Source: Bactericera cockerelli (taxonomy: Eukaryota > Arthropoda > Insecta > Hemiptera > Triozidae). Taken from it: a DNA stretch of 64,000 nt. This document shows, one piece after another, positions 11,161 through 23,600 of this stretch (positions are counted from its first letter, which is position 1; the number at the start of each line of letters is the position of its first letter). The stretch spans positions 2,057,784 through 2,121,783 of the forward strand of contig CM044964.1 in assembly GCA_024516035.1 (NCBI GenBank). Direction: 5' to 3'. The notes beneath the pieces are model-generated. The model did no database searches and was not told the DNA's origin. It was given only the letters and a program-made list of their open reading frames with translations. A program made the translations under genes and the position numbers.

Positions 11161-14100
11161 CACTGAAACCGGTACTAGAACCACCGACCTCCAGGTTACA
11201 AGTCCGCCGGCTTAGGGATCAAGCGACTGAGGTTGGTTTAGCTCAGAACTTTTTTTTTTAAGAGAGAGGCTATTGCAAATATTAATAACAAAAAATGTTT
11301 TTAACCATTTATAAAATATAAAAAATGTCTTCCAAGTCTGAGGAACGAGGCACTGTGCCCATCACAGCTGCCGCATTTCCTCTCTGGGCACACAGAGAAA
11401 TCCTCTGTTTCAAAAAGGAGGTTGACCTTTTATCTCCTGATGACTCATTAGGCCTATTTTTCTTTTGGATTAAAAAAAAAATTCCAGGTTCGATTTAAAT
11501 ATTATTTCAAGGTCAACTTCACCACATTCGTAAAAGAAAAATGCGTTTCGGTACTTTTAAAGATAAACAATGGACTTAACTATAAAAGAACTGGAAGCAT
11601 AAATTTTCTACTTCCATTTTGGTCAACAATTTTTCCTCTTCCAAAAGAAAAGTGACTTGCTTCCAGTTTGGTTCATTTTATTCTCGTTTGGTTAACTTTG
11701 GTTAGAAAGAAAAACACGGCTTTACAGTATACAGTCTTATGCTCAGAACTAATTTTAAATGTTTCAATCAATTTTTTTTTTACTATTGGAAAGCAAAGAA
11801 AAGTGCTTTATATTTGCTTTATATTTGGAAAGCAAAGAAAAGTGCTTTATCCCCACCTTCAGCACAAGATTTTTTATCTTTTGAAGGTGGGTATACCCTC
11901 ATTGTTTGTAGAAGATGTTTGTGTAAAAAATAAATAAATGGAAACTTAAAAAAAAAAAATTGGTTTCTGCTTCAGATACACACCCGGGTCTTGCAATAGT
12001 TTCAAAAGCATGACAGCCTGTCTGAGTGTGCGACCGGGGATCAAATGCATCTGGGATCTGACCAGTGAGATGTGCTACGATATACATGGCTACGACTACA
12101 AACTACTCACCAGCGATGAATCTAGTCAATACAAGTAAGTTCTCCGGATCCGCAATATTTGTTACAAAGTTCATATTAGAAATCCAAAGTAATTATTTTG
12201 TTTGTATCTGTAAAAAGAAGAAAAAAAATCTTATTGTTATATGCACTGGTAATAAAGTTTCCTAAGATGTGACAAATATGCTTTATTTAGTTTTTACAAA
12301 TAGAATATCTCGTCCATTTTGTTATCGTCGGGGTTATAAGGGTAATAAAGTGGTTAAAGCGCTAGTCTGTTAATCCAGGTAGCGTAGGAATCCGTTGGTT
12401 CGAATCCCACCCAGTGCATGAATTTTTCCTCATTCATGTGAGTTCGAGACCACATAGTAATAAGACTCTGAGGATTAGTTGGTAGAAAATGCTTTGAGCA
12501 TTAACCTCGCTTGGTGGTTACCTTCCACTACAGAGTTTTATTATTATATTAGAAATCCAAAGTAATTATTCTTTGTATCTGTAAAAAGAAGAGAAAAAAT
12601 CTTTGTGTTTGTTAGTATTTGTTTCTTGTAAATTGGTCAAGTACCGTAAAATATACAAAACCTAATGGTATTTTTTATTATTATATGTAATATTTTTATG
12701 TTATAATAATAATTATAATATTTTATTTAAAGACTCCTAGTTTTACATAAAAATATTACATATACTCGATGTAATATTTTATGTAAAATATTACATATAC
12801 TTGTGGTACTAGTAGCTCCTAGTAATAATAATAATAACACCTCCACAGGAAATGTCCGGAGAGACCCCGCTCCTCCGCTTTCACCTCCACACAGCTGTGC
12901 GCCAGTCTTCAGGACTGTGTGTCCTGTGCCTCCACCTCCCTCTCCTGTGGTACTAGTAGCTCCTAGTAGTAATAATAATAATAATAACACCTCCACAGGA
13001 AATGTCCGGAGAGACCCCGCTCCTCCGCTTTCACCTCCACACAGCTGTGCGCCAGTCTTCAGGACTGTGTGTCCTGTGCCTCCACCTCCCTCTCCTGTGG
13101 CTGGTGTCCAGACTCTAGCCAGTGCATCCTGGCGCTGAGCTCTGAGCAGGAGAACTACTGCAAGGTAATGTCGTGTCGTGGGTTCGAATCCGGCTGTCGG
13201 TATATTTTTTGTAAAAAAAAAAAAAATCGATACAAAAATGCACTCACCGGTAGAATCAACCGGACACTAGTTGTTTTGCATTTGAATCCATGTTTTTTTT
13301 TGGCATTGGGCAAAAACAACCCATACCGCCATGACCGTTGACTCCATGTAATTCCTGATGGACTAAATTTGACATCACTTTTTTGTGATTAAAATTTTCT
13401 AGATGCTTTTCTTTTGATAGTTAAGTAACAGTTTGGAGATTAATACTAAATAGAAGAAGAAGAAGAAAAATTTTTTTTTAAAGTAATTCGGTCATGTTTT
13501 TTCGATAGAAAACAAAGCGTATAATTTTTTTTTAATTCATTTGATATCCCGGTAGCTCAGTAGTAAAGGCGGCACTCTGTGAATCCAGAGATTCCAGAAG
13601 TCGCGGGTTCGAAACCCAGCTGGGACAAGTTATCCTCTCATTTGGGATTTTTACCACATAATAATACGTCTTGGGCTTAGTGCTGGAATAATGTGACTTA
13701 ATTAGCTTAATCAGGCAGTATAAATAAAGCGATATTATTAATAAAACTTAGGTACCTGAAAAGTTAAACATGTGTCTTCTGTTCAGTATTAAGCTTCATA
13801 CTGTTTTTTCTCTATCAAAGCAATAATAGCTTGAAAATGTCAACTACAAATTTAACATAGATATAGTCAAAGGGAATAACATCAAGTGTCCGGTTAATTC
13901 TCCGGGGAAGTATTATAGTTTCAAGCAATGTTTTTTAATAGGTACAATAATAGCTTTTTATGCTATTATTGGTCCGTTCTGAGCTTAATAGCTATTTATG
14001 CTTTAATATTATTTATTATTATTATTATAAATAACTCTCAGAGCCAGCATTTAAAAAAAAACATTATGGCTTTAAGTTTTCAGGAAGTTTTGATATTGAA

Positions 14101-17100
14101 TTATTACTTGCTTGTGTCCGGATTTGAACCACTGCGAAGTAACGTCTGTGGTCGATCTAACTGAGAGCACACTTTTTTATTTAAAATTGTAGAGTGTAAA
14201 TTAAAATTCTCTCAAAAAAAATATACAGATAACGTTTTTACAGTAAGTTCCTAACTATAATAAATATCCCGAGTTATTCTTATATTAAAAAAGGTTACAT
14301 TCTACTAAAAGATTGCAATAATCTAATTTCAAGCGCACGAATAGCTCAATGGTTAAGCACTCGCTTGCCATGCGGAAGGTCCCGGGTTCGAACCCCCGCG
14401 CCGACAAAAAATTGTATTCAAAATTTGGATATAGTTTTTTTTTGTAAGGGATACCTTCCGGTGCGCTCGTGTTGACCCTGTACCTAAATGGGAATATCGT
14501 GTCAACTAGCCCATCAGAGGGGAGGCATTCTACGGAATGGGTAGGTTACAACACAGAACACAAGCGTCTACAGTAGCTCCTGTTTTATGATTACGAAATA
14601 AATAAGGCTGTGAAACACTCATCTTTTAATAAATAAATATAATAGTAGTATCAATGTGTTGAAAGTAACGAATGGTCCTCCTGGTCACTGTATACTTATA
14701 ATAAATAATACTTATAATAACTCACCGTGGCAGAGTGATTTAGCGCGCTAGGCATTGCACGCTTGGTGACCTGGGTTCGATCCCCAGCGGGGCAGGAATT
14801 TTTCTAATCTGTACTTGGATGTTCGGGGTCCACTCATTCCTCGTGAGGAAAAATGAGTCGTTACTTGTATGAGTAACAACCAGTGGCGGCTTTACCGGAG
14901 TAAAAAGAAATTAATGTAATGGAATTCGAAGAGTAAAGGAGGCTCTTAGTAATGCTGCGCTATCTACAAAAATTGTGAAGAGGCCTTGTGCTTCACCACA
15001 AATAAAAAAAACCATACACTCATCTTTTAATAAATAAATAAACTAGTAGTATCAATGTGTTGAAAGTAAAGAATGGTCCGCCTGATCACTGTATTTTTTT
15101 TTTTTTACTATCGTTTGGACCATCTATGGGTCACGGATATCTTTATTTCTTTCATGATACAAAGTAAATTTACAGAGTGATTTACAATTACAAATGGAAA
15201 AACTACACAATAGAGACAGATTTACAGATATTACAGAATAATACAACTAGATATGCACCTACTAAAAATAAGACCTATGCTAGAAATCCCATACTTTACA
15301 TAGTATTTACTTCTTCAAAACCCAATCAGAAGCATACCAAATTACAAAGTTATACAAAATTTACATTTTTTACAAGTCTACAGGATGTAAAAAAAAAATA
15401 GTTACAATTTCCCAAAATCCACACAATACAAATTTTAAAAATTTCAGTTTTCATTACAATTTACAACAAAAGAATTCAGTATTTTTTTAAAATGTTCTAT
15501 ACATTGCAAAATTAAAGATTAAATGTTTACATGTTATTACTCTAAGATTTTTCTATGAAAGATGTTTTAGTTAGTATTATGGGCATTGGCTTTCTTTCTG
15601 TCCCAGTAAGTTTTCATTTTGATAGAGTGAGATTCTTTTCTTTCTTGTGACCATCTGCTGGCAGGACGTGATGTAGGAGCGCTGATTGGTTGAAGTTTCA
15701 CATTTCTAACTTGTTCTCTAAAGTCTTGACGATTTTGAATATCTTCTGATGAGATTGATGCTTCATGAAGATCCTTTTTGACTTGTTGTGACCATTTGCA
15801 ATATGATTTCTTGTTAGAAATGGAAGAGTGGATACGATGTGTAAGTCTTTCTGAGTTCATTCTTTCAATGTGACCAAAAAATAGTAGGCGACGCTTCCTC
15901 ATACTGGTAATGATGTCCTCCGATTGTAAGTACAATTCTTTGTTGTGTCTTTGACGGAATTCATTGTTTTCTCTAATTGAACCAAGTATTTTCCTTAACA
16001 TTTTCCTATCTTTGATTTCAAGTTTTTTTATAGAACCTTTTGTAGTTAGGCATAAAGTTTCTGACGCATAAATAGCCGCAGGTCTAATGACAGTGTTATA
16101 GTGGCATAGTTTTAGGTTCAAAGATAGACTTCGGTTTTTGTACAGACCCTTGCATAAATGAAAGGCTGCCTCCAATTTGTTACATCTGCTTTCTATTGCT
16201 GGAACTTCGGAACCATTACTTGTAATAATTTCACCCAGGTATTTAAATTTTTTAGATTGTTTTATAGTTTCTTGTCCAATTTTTAGAACAGGAGGTGCAT
16301 CATTAATGTTTGTGATGAATTCAGTTTTCGTGAAAGATATGTTGAGCCCAGTTTTAGCAGCTATTGAATGTAGGACGGATATTTGCAATTTTGCTTCATC
16401 GATGTTGTTTGCTATCAAAGCCAAGTCATCCGCAAAGGCTAGGCAATTTACCATAAGATTGTCACGCTTATATCCTATGTGAATGCCATGTGATGATGGT
16501 ACGGTTAAAGACCACTCTCTTATAATTTTCTCCAGGACGCAATTGAAGATCAGTGGAGACAACAGATCACCTTGCCTTACACCGGTGTCGATTTTAAACG
16601 GCTCTGAGAACTCTCCTCTAAATTTCACTTTTGATACAGTATTTTCCAAAGTTTTACATATAAGATTTATAATTTTTCTATCCAAGCCAAACTCAAACAA
16701 GGTATTTTTAATAGTTTTCCGATCAATAGAGTCGTACGCTTTTTGAAAATCGACAAATGTCGTCACAAATTTCTTTGACCTTGACTTAACATACTGTATC
16801 ACTGTATACTTATAATAAATAAATTAGTCTGACTGGGGGACGTTGAACAGGGAGAAGACCAGTGTCCCGCTAGAGGACTATAAACAGAGAACAGACTAGC
16901 CAACCCTTACGAGCCAGGGGCTAGCTTGCAGTTTCCTAAGGGTTGAATGGCTTATAAAGAAAAGTCCAAGTCCTCATGATGGTTGATCGCACGTAGAAAT
17001 ATGTGGCTCAGGATGAGCCAACATTGAAATGAAGTTTTTATTTATTTATTTATTTCAATACACGGGCGGACCCTATACTATCTAATTATAATTGTACCCT

Positions 17101-17617
17101 AAATTAAACTTAGCACTAATAAACAATTTTAAATATAACAATGTAAAATAAAAAATAAATAAATAAAACAGTTTTAAGTCAAATAAAACAGAGAAAGAAG
17201 CGAAAGGAAGCAAAGAGCGATATAGTAAGAGAGAGAGAGAAAGAGAAAGAGAGAGAAAGTTGGCTGGAGACCATCACCCACCCCTCCAGCAGTAGCCAAG
17301 CTGGCTACAACATTACAACAACAACAACAACAACAATAAATAAATTAAAGCAAGCCTCTATGTTCTCCCCCCAGGACGGGTCCCGCTCGCTCACCCGGCT
17401 AGACCACTGCACCCAGCAGGCCTCCTCCTCGGCAGAGCTCGGCTATCCTCGTCCCCCCGAGGACTCGGGTGCTCTCGCCTGCTCTCGGCTACACTCGTGT
17501 CAGGCCTGTGTGAGCTCGCCCGCCTGCTTGTGGAGCTATGCGGGGGTGTGCAAGGGCGTGACCAATCACACCACGGACTTGGTGGAGGTGAGAGGTGTTG
17601 TTATTATTATTTTCTGC

Positions 17618-17651
<34 letters not shown>

Positions 17652-20600
17652 CTAGGAAGGAATGTATGTAATTTCATTTTACAGTTTTTTTTTTTTACAG
17701 TGCGCTGACAGTCTAAATAAAGCATTACTTATACTTATTTTTGATTATTTTCAATATCCCCCCAAACTCCCTGTTTCTTCTCAACATCTGATTTAATGAC
17801 GTCATTCTAACGGTATCTTGGGCGTCCCTTTGGTCTTTTTCCCTGCATTTTCATCTCATATATTTTCTTCGGCAATCTTTCACCATCTATGTCTGTCCCG
17901 GTAGCTCAGTGGTAAAGGCGGCACTCTGTGAATCCAGAGAATCCAGATGTCGCGGGTTCGAAACCCAGCCGGGACATGACAAGTTATCCTCCCATTTGGG
18001 AAATTTTNNNNNNNNNNNNNNNNNNNNNNNNNNNNNNNNNNNNNNNNNNNNNNNNNNNNNNNNNNNNNNNNNNNNNNNNNNNNNNNNNNNNNNNNNNNNN
18101 NNNNNNNAAGAAGTACCAAGAAAATGTTATCAAAGTTACTGGTATAAGTGATAGAATACTCACTGTAAAACTTGTAATTCTAGATAAAGTGTACAACATC
18201 ATCAGTGCATATGCTCCGCAAGTAGGATGCAGTCAAGATGAAAAGAGTGAGTTCTATGAACAATTAGAAGATGTCCTCATGAATATTCCAGAACATGAGA
18301 ATGTATTGATGGGTGCAGACATGAACGCACACGTTGGAGTATCAAACGAAGGTCACGAACTGAGTCATGGAGGATTTGGATACGGTCAAAAAGATGAAGT
18401 TGGAGAATATCTATTGGACATGGTAGCAGCTTTTGATCTTGTTCTGGCCAATACACGGTTCAAAAAGAAAGAAGAATATCTTATTACTTATAAGAGTGGA
18501 AGATCAAGCACTCAAATTGATTTTTGGATCTGTAGTAAAAATTTGAAAAAATGTATGAAAGATTGCAAAGTAATTCCTGGTGAAGCTTTAACAAACCAAC
18601 ATAGACTATTATTGTTGGAACTCCAAATAGAAAGAACACCCCACCAGAAGGACACTTCTAAACCTGTTCAAAAGATCAAGTGGTTCAACCTAAATAAAGA
18701 AGAAGGAAAACAATACCTAGAAAATATGAAAAATTGGTTCAACACACTTGAAAATATGGAAGAAAAAACACCAAATGAAATGTGGAAAGACTTTGAAACA
18801 TATTGTGTCAAAAACGCACAAACAATACTTGGCACGTCTAAAGGAAAACTGAAGATAAATAAGGAGACATGGTGGTGGAATGATGATGTGAAAGAAGCAA
18901 TAAAGAGAAAGAAAAAATCATACAAAAATTGGTCAAGAGAAAGAAACGTAGAAGAAAAGGAACATTTACGGTACATTTATAATGATATGAAGAGAATAGC
19001 TAAACGAATGGTTGCCATAGCACAAGATCGAGAGAAAGAAAAGCTCTCTGATGAACTCCTTAAACCTGATGAGCCCCATAAAATCTTCAAGATCGCTGCA
19101 CAAAGAAGAGAAAACGCCAAATCTATCAGAGCACCAAAATATATAGACGATGAAAATGGAAATCTTCTGACTAAAGAAGCTGATATTTGCGAACGATGGA
19201 AAGTGTATTATGGAAAACTTCTGAATGAGGGGAACGTGAAGATAACCAGTTGTAATGAAGAACCTAGGTATGGACCTATAGAAACGATAACACCAGAAGA
19301 AGTTAAGAATGCTGTGCAAAGTGCAAAGAAAAGAAAAGCAGTCGGCCCTGACCATATACCTGCAGAATTTTGGAAAGTATGTGACGACATTGGAATTGCT
19401 TGGCTTTGTTCTTTGTTCAACAAACTGTTCGAAGGAGATGAAATGCCAGATAGCTTCAGAAATAGTTACACCTTACCCTTCTACAAAAACAAGGGAGACT
19501 CAAGAAAATGTGAAAATTACAGAGGGATAAGTTTGATGTCACACACATTGAAAATATTTGAAAGGATAATAGAAAGAAGATTGAGAAGTATTGTTCAAGT
19601 CGATGAGAATCAGTGTGGCTTCGTTCCAGGAAAGTCTACAACAGATGCTATCCAGACTGTCAGGATTATTGTTGAAAAACATCGAGATGCTGGGAAGGAT
19701 CTTCACATGGTCTTCATCGACCTTGAAAAAGCGTTCGACTTAGTACCAAGAGAATTGATCTGGGAGTCATTGAGAGCACAAAATGTACCAGAAGAATATG
19801 TCCGCCTCATCAAGGATATCTACAACCGAAGTCAGAAGCAAGTAAGATGCACATCAGGAGTATCCTCTGAGTTCTTGGTACGGTATGGAGTTCATCAAGG
19901 ATCAGTCCTTAGTCCTTTACTTTTTATTGTCATCATCAATCATTTGACAAAGAACCTCATGAACGACTTACTGAAGACTCTCCTTTTTGCAGATGACATT
20001 GCGCTGATCTCTGATAACCTAACAACACTCCAGAAACACTGAATGACTGGAAGAAAGCACTCGAAGATAATGGCTTGAAAATAAGTAGAAAGAAAACAGA
20101 ATACATGTATCTACCTTTTGCAGATGAAAGTTCCCCTACACCGGATATCATGCTAGATGGAGAAATACTCCCCACCTGTGAAAAGTTTAGATACTTGGGA
20201 TCAATGATCGATAAAGATGGAACTTGTTGCGCAGATGTCACAAATCGAATTCAGATCGGATGGATGAAGTTTAGAACGTTAACAGGAGTGTTTTGTGATC
20301 GAAAAATGCCAATAAAACTAAAAGGAAAATTGTATAAAAGTGTAGTAAGACCAGCGTTACTATATGGCAGCGAGTGTTGGACAATGTACAAACATTACAG
20401 CAACAAGATGAGTACAACAGAGATGAGAATGCTTCGACTATCAGCGGGAGTAACCTTGAAGGACAGGATAAGGAATGTGTACGTACGAGGAAGTTTGGGA
20501 GTGACAGCAATTGAGGAGAAGATTGAAGAAAGACAAATGAGATGGTTTGGACACATAAAAAGAAGACCAGCGAATCACATGGTAAACACAGCACTGGCGT

Positions 20601-23600
20601 TACATTGTCCACGAAAATACAAGAAAGGGAGGCCTAAAAACACCTGGTGGAGACAACAACAAAAACGTTTGGAGCAAAGTGGAATGACAGAAGAGGATGT
20701 TCAAAATAGAAGAGTCTATCACCTGCGGACAAGGAGGGCTGACCCTAACAGCATTCGCTGATGAAGGACAAACAGCAAGGGAGATATATATACGTTTCTT
20801 ACTCTGTCTTTTCTAGTTTTACCTAAAACACTTCTTAAAAAAAGTCTATTAGTTCCGTCCTAAATGTATTTCGACCTAATCATGTTTTTCTTACCTCTAC
20901 GTTTCTTACTCTGTCTTTTCTGGTTTTACGTAAAACACTTCTTAAAAAAAGTCTACTAGTTCCGCCCTAAATGTATTTCGACCTGATCATGTTTTTCTTA
21001 CCTCTACGTTTCTTACTCGTCTTTTCTAAAACACTTTACCTAAAACACTTCTTAAAAAAAGTCTATTTCCGCCCTAAATGTATTTCATTCCGCCCTAATT
21101 GTATTTCATTCCGCCCTAAATGTATTTCATTCCGCCCTAAATGTGTTTCATTCCGCCCTAAATGTGTTTCATTCCGCCCTAAATGTATTTCATTCCGCCC
21201 TAAATGTATTTCATTCCGCCCTAAATGTGTTTCGACCTCCCTCAGGAGCCCGTCGTGTGTCCGCCCACCTGCTCGCAGCTCAGCTCCTGCATGAACTGCA
21301 CCAACGAGGAGTGCATCTGGTGTCACAACGAGGAGCGGTGCATCGACAAGAATGCATACACGGCGTCCTTTCCCTATGCACAGTGCAGAGAGTGGACCAC
21401 GGTGCAGGCGAGATGCAGGACTTTCCCTGGTGAGTGAGTGAGTGAGTGAGTGAGTGAGTGAGTGAGTCAATGATTTAGTGAGTGATTCAGTCATTCAGTG
21501 AGTGAGTGAGTGGGATAATGTGTCAGTGAGTCCTTTCCCTATGCACAGTGTAGAGAGTGGACTACGGTGCAGGACTTTCCCTGGTGAGTGAGTGAGTGAG
21601 TGAGTGAGTGAGTGAGTGAGTGAGTGAGTGAGTGAGTGAGTGAGTGGGATAGTGTGCCAGTGAGTCATTTCCCTATGCACAGTGTAGAGAGTGGACTACG
21701 GTGCAGGACTTTCCCTGGTGAGTGAGTGAGTGAGTGAGTGAGTGAGTGGGATAGTGTGCCAGTGAGTCATTTCCCTATGCTCAGTGTAGAGAGTGGACTA
21801 CGGTGCAGGACTTTCCCTGGTGAGTGAGTGAGTGAGTGAGTGAGTGAGTGAGTGAGTGAGTGAGTGAGTGATTCAGTCATTGAGTGAGTGGGATAGTGTG
21901 TCAGTGAGTCATTTCCCTATGCACAGTGCAGAGAGTGGACTACAGTGCAAGACTTTCCCTGGTGAGTGAGTGAGTGAGTAATTCAGTCATTGAGTGAGTG
22001 GGATAGTGTGTCAGTGAGTCATTTCCCTATGCTCAGTGCAGAGAGTGGACTACGGTGCAGGACTTTCCCTGGTGAGTGAGTGAGTGATTCAGTCATTCAG
22101 TGAGTGGGATAGTGTGTCAGTGAGTCATTTCCCTATGCTCAGTGTAGAGAGTGGACTACGGTGCAGGACTTTCCCTGGTGAGTGAGTGAGTGAGTGAGTG
22201 AGTGAGTGATTCAGTCATTCAGTGAGTGGGATAGTGTGTCAGTGAGTCATTTCCCTATGCACAGTGCAGAGAGTGGACTACAGTGCAGGACTTTCCCTGG
22301 TGAGTGAGTGAGTGAGTGATTCAGTCATTCAGTGAGTGGGATAGTGTGTCAGTGAGTCATTTCCCTATGCACAGTGTAGAGAGTGGACTACAGTGCAGGC
22401 GAGATGCAGGATTTTCCCTGGTGAGTGAGTGAGTGAGTCAAACAGTTAGTGAGTGAGTGAGTGATTCAGTTATTCAGTGAGTGGGATAGTGTGTCAGTGA
22501 GTAATTTCCCTATGCACTGTGTAGAGAGTAGACTATGGTGCAGGCGAGCTGCAGGATTTTCCCTGGTGAGTGATGGAGTGAGTGAGTGAGTGATTCAGTG
22601 AGTGGGATAGTGAGTCATTTCCCTCTGAGTGTAGAGTGTGGACATTACTTAAACATAAAATTACAAAAAAAATCGTAATTAAAATGAAAATATCAAGAAA
22701 AAAAATAGTTTTAACAATATCTTTAACATTACTTTGGAACAAATCAAAGTCTCCACCTCTTCTATTCCCTAACGATTGAATTCTATTCATAGGGGAATAT
22801 TCCCCTATAGTCGTTCTATGTTGTTTTAGACTAAAAATATCATTAGATCTTGTTAGTCTTGTTTTGACTTTAAAATTGATCTTACCAAGTAATTCAGGAG
22901 AATGAATTTTAAAAGTGTTATAGGGAAAGTTAAATCGTTTATTTCCCTTCGTTTTACAAGGTTTACTTATTATTAATATTCTTATATCCAATTCCTTCAT
23001 ATTGCCGACCTCCGTGGCTCAGTGGTGAAGAGCATTGGTTGTTGCCCCGGAGGTTGCGGGTTCGAATCCCGGCCGGAGCGGAAAATTCTAACCGAGTTTT
23101 GCGTTTCCGGAATGGCTGGGGTGTAATGTTTAAGTGCCCTGAAGTAATGCGAAAGCGGTTCCGGGGCTCAATTACCTTTCTTAAAAAAGTTCCTTAACCC
23201 TAGCACTCCCAAGGGGGGGGCACAAAGTACCAACACCTAGAAAAAATGCTCGTAACTTTGATAATACAATACCAATTTGGCTGAAATTTCATGTAATTGT
23301 CAGAAATATTGTTTTTCATATTCTAGTGTAGTTTTTTTTTCAAACGACAACGTGATTTTTTTCAATGTTTGTCAGAATTGTCCGACCAAATCGCTCCGGC
23401 CGGGATTCGAACCCGCAATTCCGCTCCGGCCGGGATTCGAACCCGCAACCTACGAGTCAGTAGTCAAGCATGCTAACCACTAGACCACGGAGGTCGGCTC
23501 AAACAATTTACTTACTACAGAGAAATTTACTCAAAGTTTAGAAATAAGTAAATAAGAAGTGTAAAAACCTGATTTCATTTGTTCAGAATTGATAAATTAG

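Noticed and set aside
14333..14405. Possible tRNA-Gly gene
   Set aside because: A and B boxes are tRNA-like, but the acceptor stem does not pair and a long shared 3' body follows; a second copy at 47462 shows it is a SINE. The same reasoning was applied to all other tRNA-like heads.
21063..21494. 143-residue minus-strand repeat ORF (HLGRNEI repeats)
   Set aside because: Antisense of the 21-bp array and the PSI exon; no independent evidence.
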